A stretch of DNA of 48,922 nt from Methylobacterium sp. GTDB taxonomy: Bacteria; Pseudomonadota; Alphaproteobacteria; Rhizobiales; Beijerinckiaceae. The stretch is from positions 1 through 48,922 of the forward strand of contig NZ_JAIEOF010000282.1 of the NCBI RefSeq assembly GCF_019750675.1, given 5' to 3'. The position numbers and the translations under genes are program-made. The notes under the pieces were generated by a model that was not told where the DNA came from, searched no databases, and was given only the letters and a program-made list of their open reading frames with translations. Shown here piece after piece: positions 43,210 to 48,922 of the stretch; the first letter of the stretch is position 1; each line of letters opens with the position of its first letter.

Positions 43210-44466
43210 TCAGATCCGCTCCAGAAACTCCGCGATCGGCGTGGCCAGGACAGCGGCGAGGTGCGCGCAGCGGTGTGCGGTGAAGACACAGGCGGAACGG
43301 GCCTTCGCCGCCGCGCGGGAAACGCGCCAACGGGCGCCACGCCCCACGGCGAGACCGCGCAGGCGATTGCTGATCGCGAGGCTGTTCCGGTCGAATTGGG
43401 TCTTCACGGTGTCGGCGTAGAAGGCGGAGATCTTGTCGGCGTCCATACCCGGCGTCGCGAGCCAGGCCGGCACGTACTCCCGGCAGAGGCGCTCCACGTC
43501 GATCAAGGCCTTGTGCATCCCGGTTCCGGAGACGGGGCACGAGGTGCAGTAGGCGTCACCGATCAGGACCACGCCGGCGCGTTCGTGCCCCTGCGTCTGG
43601 CGAAGGTCGATCGGACGGATATCGAGGTTGCCCGCGATCTCGATGGGTCCGCACACCCGCTCGAGGTTCGGGAGCGTCCGCCGTAGGGTCTCGGTGGGAT
43701 CGGCGCGGAACGCCTGCATCCAGGGCTCGTCGTGCTCGCGATACACGAACAGGTTGGCGCGCATGCGCGACCCGATCGGGAACAGCGAGATATAGGACAC
43801 GCGGTCGTTCCAGCGCTCGCCGTAATAGACGATCGACTCGAAGGGGAAGGCCGCCGGGGGCGCCTTCAGGTAGAACCCGATGCAGATCGAGTGGTCGCGC
43901 TGGGCATCCACGATGTCGATCCCGACGCGCCGATGGATGGCGGCCCCCGGCCCCGTCGCGACGACGAGGAGGCGGCCCTCCACCACGGAGCCGTCGTTCA
44001 GGGTGACGCGCTGGAGATCCGCTCCGCTGGCGATATCGGTGACGCGCCCATACCGGAGTTCGGCCCGCTCCGGCAGCACCGCCCGCAAGGCGGTGACCAG
44101 GTCCTTGTAGGCGAAAGCGTATTCGCGCCGGGTCCGGCGCGTCATGACGCGTCCGAACCGGGCGATCCACACGCTTGAGATCGGTGTGGCCGCGGCCCGC
44201 ACCGTTTCGCCGAGCCCGAGCCGATCGAACAGGGCGAGGATGGGGGTTCCGAGCTTTTCGGCCCGCAGGCTGGGAGGCACGACGGCCGCGGCGTCGATGA
44301 TCACGACATCGATGCCGGCCCGCGCCAGGGTCGAGGCCGCGACGTTCCCGGCGAGACCCGCCCCGATGATGACGACATCGGTCCGCCGGACAGCGCGCGC
44401 CGCCTCCGACGAAGGCTCGCACGCAGCGTCCTCGATGGGCACGGGGATGGTTTCTTGGCTCAGCAT
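43210..44466 (-). CDS. FAD-dependent monooxygenase / halogenase-like oxidoreductase
   Basis: 418 residues. TDVVIIGAGLAGNVAASTLARAGIDVVIID near residue 30 is the FAD Rossmann motif. VVLIGDAYCTSCPVSGTGMHKALIDVE near residue 310 is the G-D motif and following helix of the p-hydroxybenzoate-hydroxylase class. LRAEKLGTPILALFDRLGLGE resembles the segment that holds substrate in such enzymes. The W-x-W-x-I-P of tryptophan halogenases is not seen, so a hydroxylase or epoxidase is more likely. The substrate is unknown. It stands alone with 231 bases upstream and none of its neighbours suggests a pathway. Confidence 0.82.
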   Translation of the reverse strand: MLSQETIPVPIEDAACEPSSEAARAVRRTDVVIIGAGLAGNVAASTLARAGIDVVIIDAAAVVPPSLRAEKLGTPILALFDRLGLGETVRAAATPISSVWIARFGRVMTRRTRREYAFAYKDLVTALRAVLPERAELRYGRVTDIASGADLQRVTLNDGSVVEGRLLVVATGPGAAIHRRVGIDIVDAQRDHSICIGFYLKAPPAAFPFESIVYYGERWNDRVSYISLFPIGSRMRANLFVYREHDEPWMQAFRADPTETLRRTLPNLERVCGPIEIAGNLDIRPIDLRQTQGHERAGVVLIGDAYCTSCPVSGTGMHKALIDVERLCREYVPAWLATPGMDADKISAFYADTVKTQFDRNSLAISNRLRGLAVGRGARWRVSRAAAKARSACVFTAHRCAHLAAVLATPIAEFLERI

Positions 44467-44697
44467 AAAACCTCACGGTCGCGAGGGATTAATTTTCAGA
44501 TTCACTCGCAGCAATCCGACAAGATGGAAAGCCCGCAGGACCGGAAGAAAGCCGGAATGTCGCCGGCTCAGTACTCGTTACGCAGATCGACTTGCTTCAC
44601 TCGAAGAGATGGCCTGAGTTTTTATAGTTAACGGCCCATCGTCTCCACATCGCGCCTGCCTGCGAGACGCTTTCATCGCCGGGTCGGCCCTGACGAA

Positions 44698-46233
44698 TCA
44701 CACCTGCGCCGGCCTCTCCGCGCGACCCCGATAGGACAGCGCTTCGGCGAGGTGGATCCGGCGCACCCTGGCCTCGCCGTCGAGGTCGGCGAGCGTGCGG
44801 GCGACTCGCAGGGTGCGGTGGAAGCCGCGGGCCGAGAGGCGCATGCTCTCGGCGGCGGAGCGGATCAGCGCCGCCCCCTCCGGATCGGGGGCCGCGACGG
44901 CCTCGATCACCGATGCGGGACAGGTGGCGTTGGTGACGACGCCGGTGAGATCGTAGGCCGCGTAGCGCGCATCCTGGAGCGCGCGGGCGGCCGCGACCCG
45001 GGCCGCCATCTCCGCCGAGCCTTCGGCGGGCGGCGGCAGGATGAGATCGGCCGCCGTCACCGCACCGACCTCGATGCGCAGGTCGATACGGTCGAGGAGC
45101 GGGCCCGAGATGCGGGCACCGTACTGAGCGACGCAACGCTCGTTCGGCCCCTTGCGGCAGGCATAGCCCGGCTCCAGAGCCTGACCGCAGCGGCAGGGAT
45201 TCATCGCGGCGACGAGCTGGAAGCGGGCCGGATACGTCACCCGGTGATTGGCGCGCGCGATCATCACCGAGCCGGTCTCCAGGGGCTGGCGCAGGGAATC
45301 GAGCACCTGAGGCGTGAACTCGGGCAGTTCGTCGAGGAACAGCACGCCCCCATGGGCCAGCGAGGCTTCGCCGGGGCGGGCGTTGATGCCGCCGCCGACG
45401 AGGGCCGCCATGGAAGCGGAGTGATGGGGTTGCCGGAACGGGCGCCGGTTCGAGAGGGCGCCCCCCTTCAGTTCCCCCGCCACCGACTGGATCATCGAGA
45501 CCTCCAGCAGTTCCCGGGGACCGAGGGGCGGCAGGATGGATGGCAGGCGCGCGGCCAGCATCGACTTGCCCGCGCCCGGAGGTCCGTTCATCAGCAGATT
45601 GTGCCCCCCGGCCGCCGCGATCTCCAGGGCGCGCTTGGCGCCCTCCTGTCCCTTGATGTCGCGCAGGTCCGGCAGGGGGCCGCCGGCCGCCGCGATGGCG
45701 GGTTCCGGCCGGGCCATGACCTGCGTGCCCTTGAAGTGGTTGGCGAGCTGGATCAGGGAGCGGGGCGCCAGAACGTCCATGTCGCCGCCCGCCCAGGCGG
45801 CCTCGGGCCCGGTGGCGGCCGGGCAGATAAGGCCGAGGCCGCGCGCGTTGGCGGCCATGGCGGCGGGCAGCACGCCGGAGACGGGCGATATGGTGCCGTC
45901 GAGGGCGAGTTCGCCCAGCACGCAGTAGCCCGCCAGGGCGTCCGCCGGCAGGGCGCCGATGGCGCCCATGACCGCGAGCGCGATGGGGAGGTCGTAATGC
46001 GAGCCCTCCTTCGGCAGGTCGGCCGGCGCCAGGTTGACGGTGATGCGCTTGGCCGGCAGCGCGAGGCCCGAGGCGATGAGGGCGGAGCGCACCCGCTCGC
46101 GGGATTCCGCCACGGCCTTGTCGCCGAGCCCGACCACCGTGAAGGCGACGATGCCGGGGGCGATCTGCACCTGGACGTCCACGGCCCGCGCTTCGATTCC
46201 CTCGAAAGCGACGGTGGCAACGCGGGTGACCAT
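44698..46233 (-). CDS. comM: ComM/YifB-family AAA+ ATPase (Mg-chelatase-like)
   Basis: 511 residues. The N-terminal domain starts VATVAFEGIEARAVDVQVQI and includes ESRERVRSAL and NLAPADLPKEGSHYDLPIAL. The ATPase has Walker A NGPPGAGKSMLAARLPSILP, Walker B GVLFLDELPEF, and the cysteine cluster NPCRCG ... CRKGPNERC in the chelatase-like insert. The end ARGFHRTLRVARTLADLDG is the family's C-terminal helix bundle. ComM is a hexameric helicase that widens branches during recombination in natural transformation; it is widespread and also used outside competence. Confidence 0.92.
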   Translation of the reverse strand: MVTRVATVAFEGIEARAVDVQVQIAPGIVAFTVVGLGDKAVAESRERVRSALIASGLALPAKRITVNLAPADLPKEGSHYDLPIALAVMGAIGALPADALAGYCVLGELALDGTISPVSGVLPAAMAANARGLGLICPAATGPEAAWAGGDMDVLAPRSLIQLANHFKGTQVMARPEPAIAAAGGPLPDLRDIKGQEGAKRALEIAAAGGHNLLMNGPPGAGKSMLAARLPSILPPLGPRELLEVSMIQSVAGELKGGALSNRRPFRQPHHSASMAALVGGGINARPGEASLAHGGVLFLDELPEFTPQVLDSLRQPLETGSVMIARANHRVTYPARFQLVAAMNPCRCGQALEPGYACRKGPNERCVAQYGARISGPLLDRIDLRIEVGAVTAADLILPPPAEGSAEMAARVAAARALQDARYAAYDLTGVVTNATCPASVIEAVAAPDPEGAALIRSAAESMRLSARGFHRTLRVARTLADLDGEARVRRIHLAEALSYRGRAERPAQV

Positions 46234-46395
46234 GCTGAACCGCCCCTGGGGTCGACGCTCCCGCGACCGTAGGGGGCAGGCGAGCGCGACACAACCTTTG
46301 CGCGTGCGCCTTTTCCCGCCGGGGCTGGAACCTCGTCGGGCCTCGACGGTTCGGTGGGCGTCGGAAGACGGACTCCACCACCCACGGGAGATGAC

Positions 46396-46659
46396 ATGTC
46401 GATCAAGTTCACGGGCCTCGCCGCCCTCGCCCTCGGCCTCGCCTTCACCGGTTCGGCCTTCGCGGATCGGGCGCCCACCCCCGAGGAGCAGACCAAGATC
46501 GAGGCCGTCCTGAAGCAGGAAGGCTTCACGAAATGGAAGAAGATCGAGGTCGAGGACGATGAGATCGAGATCGACGACGCGATCGACGCGAACGGCAAGC
46601 AGTTCGACCTCGAGCTCGACCCGAAGACCTTCGCCATCGTGAAGCGCAAGGCCGAGTAG
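46396..46659 (+). CDS. Small secreted PepSY-like protein
   Basis: 87 residues. A clean signal peptide (FTGLAALALGLAFTGSAFA, cleavage near residue 23) precedes a 64-residue acidic mature part, with QTKIEAVLKQEGFTKWKKIEVEDD followed by FDLELDPKTFAIVKRK. This is the helix-then-strands pattern of a PepSY-like (YpeB-type) domain. Such proteins act in the periplasm, perhaps binding peptides or peptidases. ATG 46396 is supported by GGGAG upstream. Confidence 0.8.
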   Translation: MSIKFTGLAALALGLAFTGSAFADRAPTPEEQTKIEAVLKQEGFTKWKKIEVEDDEIEIDDAIDANGKQFDLELDPKTFAIVKRKAE

Positions 46660-46679
46660 GTTTCGGCTTCCGCGGGCGG

Positions 46680-46697
46680 TCCGGCCGTGACGCCGGA
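46680..46697. terminator. Hairpin between two convergent small genes
   Basis: TCCGGC-CGTGAC-GCCGGA is a six-base perfect stem with a six-base loop, filling the 38-base gap between the PepSY-like gene and the convergent secreted protein gene. Weak bidirectional terminator candidate. Confidence 0.35.
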
Positions 46698-47159
46698 TCA
46701 GCCCTGGCGGGAGAAGTAGGTCCCGGCGGGCGGGCTCGCCCCCGCGCCGCTGGGATTGAGGCCCCGCCACTGCGTCAGGAGGCGGCCCGCGCCCCGGCGC
46801 ATCTCGAAGAGCGGCGCTCCGACATCGTAGAGCCGGGTGCCGTAGGCGTTCACGGTTCGCCCATCCCCGAAGGTATGAAAGCCAACCGCGACCGCGTCGT
46901 CCCCGCCGCTGAGCTTGCAGACGATGGTCTCGTCGGTCTGGAAGCCCTCGATCCGCAGGAGGCAGTCCCGGTTGCCGCGCCCCGCGGCGATATCGAGCCG
47001 ATAGGTGACGATGATCGGCGAGCCGCCGACCGTACGGCCCGCATCGTGCTCGTAGTGATAGCTGCCGGCCCACGCCCGCGCCGCCTCCGTCGCGGCGGTG
47101 GCGGCCAACGCCCCGAGGCCCGACAGGGCCAGCAGGCTCAGGCCGAAACGTCCCAGCAT
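46698..47159 (-). CDS. Secreted protein of unknown function (DUF5991-like)
   Basis: 153 residues. Signal peptide GLSLLALSGLGALAATAATEA at the start. The mature part opens with WAGSYHYEHDAGRTVGGSPIIVTYRLDI, the pattern of a small lipocalin-like or DUF5991 beta domain. Two cysteines (RDCLLRI, IVCKLSG) probably form a disulfide. It ends in a Pro/Gly-rich tail. Function not known. ATG 47159 has GAGGAGA close upstream. Its upstream region abuts the divergent SRP RNA promoter. Confidence 0.65.
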   Translation of the reverse strand: MLGRFGLSLLALSGLGALAATAATEAARAWAGSYHYEHDAGRTVGGSPIIVTYRLDIAAGRGNRDCLLRIEGFQTDETIVCKLSGGDDAVAVGFHTFGDGRTVNAYGTRLYDVGAPLFEMRRGAGRLLTQWRGLNPSGAGASPPAGTYFSRQG

Positions 47160-47301
47160 GCGGCATCTCCTCATCCGTTCACAGGTGGGTTTCGCCCAGC
47201 CTCGCGCCCGGATCGGGCAATTTGCGGGCACCCTCCGGCGCTTCGCGATGCGTTCCGCGACTTCGGCGCGTGCGGCGCGTCCGGTTCGTGGCGTCATTGG
47301 C

Positions 47302-47330
47302 TTGCATCCGCGACGGACCCCGGCCATATA
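47302..47330 (+). promoter_or_regulatory. Sigma-70-type promoter of the SRP RNA gene
   Basis: TTGCAT (47302-47307) and CATATA (47325-47330) are 17 bases apart. The SRP RNA begins about 6 bases after the -10, the right distance for the start of transcription. Confidence 0.6.
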
Positions 47331-47335
47331 GCCCT

Positions 47336-47431
47336 CGGGAGGTTGGCGAGGGACGTTTCACTCGCCAACCGGGTCAGGTCCGGAAGGAAGCAGCCCTAAC
47401 GAGACCGAGCGGGTCTTCGTCCAGCCTCCCA
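47336..47431 (+). ncRNA. ffs: Small signal recognition particle RNA (4.5S)
   Basis: The conserved hairpin tip GTCAGGTCCGGAAGGAAGCAGCC is present (from 47373). The closing stem pairs GGGAGGTTGG (47337-47346) with CCAGCCTCCC (47421-47430), giving about 95 bases, the size of bacterial 4.5S RNA. It binds Ffh and guides membrane proteins to FtsY. The exact ends are inferred from the closing stem. It sits directly before dnaX. Confidence 0.95.
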
Positions 47432-47504
47432 CCTCGATCGATGCCTTTCGGCTCGCGTGGCGGCATCCTCCGACCGGAGCCGCTCCGAACCCAGCTAAGG
47501 CGGC

Positions 47505-48922
47505 ATGGACGCGACCTCCGGTCTACCGAGCGATGCCGGGTTCCTGCCCGGCCTTCCCGAGCCAGCGCCGGCCGCGACGCCCTACCGGGTGCTCGCCCGC
47601 AAGTATCGCCCCCAGAATTTCGAAGACCTGATCGGCCAGGGCGCCATGGTGCGCACCCTGGCCAACGCCTTCGCGGCGAACCGCATCCCGCAGGCCTGGA
47701 TGCTCACGGGCGTGCGCGGAGTCGGCAAGACCACCACGGCCCGAATCCTGGCGCGCGGGCTCAACTACGTCCGCGACGGACATCCCGACACCGGTCCCAC
47801 CATCGCGATGCCGGAACTCGGCCGTCACTGCCGGGCGATCATGGAATCCCGGCACATGGACGTGCTGGAGATGGACGCCGCCTCGCATACCGGCATCGAC
47901 GACGTGCGCGGCATCATCGACGGCATCCGCTATGCGCCGACGGAGGCGCGCTACAAGGTCTACATCGTCGACGAGGTCCACATGCTCTCGGAGAAGGCGT
48001 TCAACGCCTTCCTGAAGACGCTGGAGGAGCCGCCGCCGCACGCCAAGTTCGTGTTCGCCACCACCGAGATCCGCAAGGTGCCGGTGACGATCCTGTCGCG
48101 CTGCCAGCGCTTCGACCTGCGCCGCGTCGAGGCCGAGACCATGGTCGGGCACCTCGCCCGCATCTGCACGGCCGAGGGCGTGGAGGCCGATGCCGAGGCC
48201 CTGGCGGCGATCACGCGGGCGGCCGAGGGCTCGGTGCGCGACGCGCTCTCGCTCCTCGATCAGGCCATCGCGCACGGGGCCGGCATCGTGAGTGCCCAGA
48301 GCGTGCGCGACATGCTGGGGCTGGCCGATCGCGGCCGTATCGTCGACCTGTTCGAGGCGGTGATGCGCGGCGACATCCCAGCCGCCTTCGCGGAGGTGCG
48401 CGGGCAGTACGAGGCCGGCGCCGACCCGGCGGTGATCCTGTCGGACCTCGCGGGCTTCACTCACCTCGTCACCCGCCTGAAGCTCGTTCCCGACGAGGCC
48501 GCCGCCGACCCGACCTTGAGCGAGGCGGAGCGGGTGCGCGGCGGCGATTTCGCCGGCAAGCTCTCCGTGCGCGTGCTCTCGCGGGCCTGGCAGATCCTGC
48601 TGAAAGCAATCCCCGAGGTGCAGACCGCGACGCGTCCCCTGGCGGCGGCCGAGATGGCCCTGGTGCGTCTCGCCTACGCGGCGGACCTGCCGACCCCTGA
48701 CGAGGCCCTGCGCCAGATGAAGGCCCAGGCGCTGGCAGGCTCGGCGTCCGGATCTAGCGCCGCACGGGCGGTTTCCGCCCCGGGATCGATCTCGGCCGAA
48801 GCCCGGCCGGCCCTGCCGCCGATACCGACCTTTTCCGCCGAGGCGCCCCCGCCCCGCCCTGCCCTGTCCATGGCGGCCAACGGCGGCGGTTCGCGCCCCG
48901 CCCTCGTGAATTCCGGGCTCGC
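47505..48922 (+). CDS. dnaX: DNA polymerase III subunit gamma/tau, 3' end cut by window
   Basis: Clamp-loader ATPase of the replication machinery; the first 472 residues are visible and the frame runs off the right edge. YRVLARKYRPQNFEDLIGQ (about 27-45) is the DnaX start, TGVRGVGKTTTARILARGLNY the Walker A, YIVDEVHMLSEKAFNAFLKTLEE the Walker B with lid, and TILSRCQRFDLRRV the sensor 1/SRC region. The four-cysteine zinc site usually found after Walker A is missing; only one Cys (GRHCRAI) remains, which I recall is normal in Rhizobiales. After residue ~400 a Pro/Ala/Ser-rich linker begins, expected before the tau tail. ATG 47505 is used; about 20 extra residues precede the core. Confidence 0.95.
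   Translation, partial: MDATSGLPSDAGFLPGLPEPAPAATPYRVLARKYRPQNFEDLIGQGAMVRTLANAFAANRIPQAWMLTGVRGVGKTTTARILARGLNYVRDGHPDTGPTIAMPELGRHCRAIMESRHMDVLEMDAASHTGIDDVRGIIDGIRYAPTEARYKVYIVDEVHMLSEKAFNAFLKTLEEPPPHAKFVFATTEIRKVPVTILSRCQRFDLRRVEAETMVGHLARICTAEGVEADAEALAAITRAAEGSVRDALSLLDQAIAHGAGIVSAQSVRDMLGLADRGRIVDLFEAVMRGDIPAAFAEVRGQYEAGADPAVILSDLAGFTHLVTRLKLVPDEAAADPTLSEAERVRGGDFAGKLSVRVLSRAWQILLKAIPEVQTATRPLAAAEMALVRLAYAADLPTPDEALRQMKAQALAGSASGSSAARAVSAPGSISAEARPALPPIPTFSAEAPPPRPALSMAANGGGSRPALVNSGL

Noticed and set aside
43210-44466. Flavin-dependent tryptophan halogenase
   Set aside because: The W-x-W-x-I-P motif and the conserved Lys region of halogenases were not found.
1-48922. Mobile elements, prophage, CRISPR arrays or rRNA
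   Set aside because: No transposase, integrase, phage structural gene, regularly spaced repeats or rRNA sequence was recognised; composition looks even throughout.

Overview
The window is a 48.9 kb piece of a GC-rich alphaproteobacterial chromosome, most likely order Hyphomicrobiales (Rhizobiales) and plausibly Methylobacteriaceae. The pointers are a stand-alone methylmalonyl-CoA mutase large subunit, the small SRP RNA directly upstream of dnaX, a DnaX without the usual zinc cysteines, the cell-cycle regulator CpdR next to an N-formylglutamate amidohydrolase, and the grxC / nitrilase / DUF1178 trio. The genus is inference. I see no insertion sequence, prophage, CRISPR array or rRNA.

Region by region. 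1-5.4 kb: a doubtful partial gene, an HdeD-like membrane protein, an EmrAB-type efflux pair and a lytic transglycosylase with a CtrA-type site upstream. 5.6-17.6 kb: a tightly packed same-strand run of ten genes. These are inositol-phosphate synthase (ino1), HD-like protein, methyltransferase, Gfo/Idh/MocA oxidoreductase, YcaO, xylose-isomerase-like TIM barrel, GT4 glycosyltransferase, PIG-L deacetylase, UDG-superfamily protein and UPF0104 membrane protein; a PhoR-like kinase follows. 17.6-22.4 kb: AMP nucleosidase, an MHYT-GGDEF-EAL protein and TrmO. 22.4-28.6 kb: an RND pump with two adaptors and a divergent TetR regulator with a palindromic operator between them. 28.6-34.5 kb: assorted metabolic genes (fatty acid hydroxylase superfamily, creatininase family, deacetylase family, renalase-like, ceramide/HpnI-type glycosyltransferase, class I glutamine amidotransferase). 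34.5-39.1 kb: tRNA-Leu(CAA), YqaA/DedA-like and DsbB-like proteins, DUF1178, nitrilase, glutaredoxin, CpdR and N-formylglutamate amidohydrolase. 39.3-48.9 kb: methylmalonyl-CoA mutase, bifunctional ManC, an FAD monooxygenase, ComM, two small secreted proteins, SRP RNA and the start of dnaX.

The part that stands out is 5.5-16.3 kb. The genes overlap or nearly abut and read like a small-molecule pathway built on inositol. Ino1 makes inositol phosphate. An inositol-dehydrogenase-type oxidoreductase and an inosose-isomerase-type TIM barrel could alter the ring. A GT4 enzyme plus a PIG-L deacetylase recall the first steps of mycothiol synthesis, and a YcaO enzyme and a methyltransferase could finish the product. 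No RiPP precursor, TfuA partner or azoline dehydrogenase is visible. Upstream of ino1 the leader holds four segments that form mutually exclusive helices, one of which buries the ribosome binding site of ino1. This is the architecture of a translational riboswitch or attenuator. The product, the ligand and the function are not known to me; the pathway reading is inference from families and gene order.
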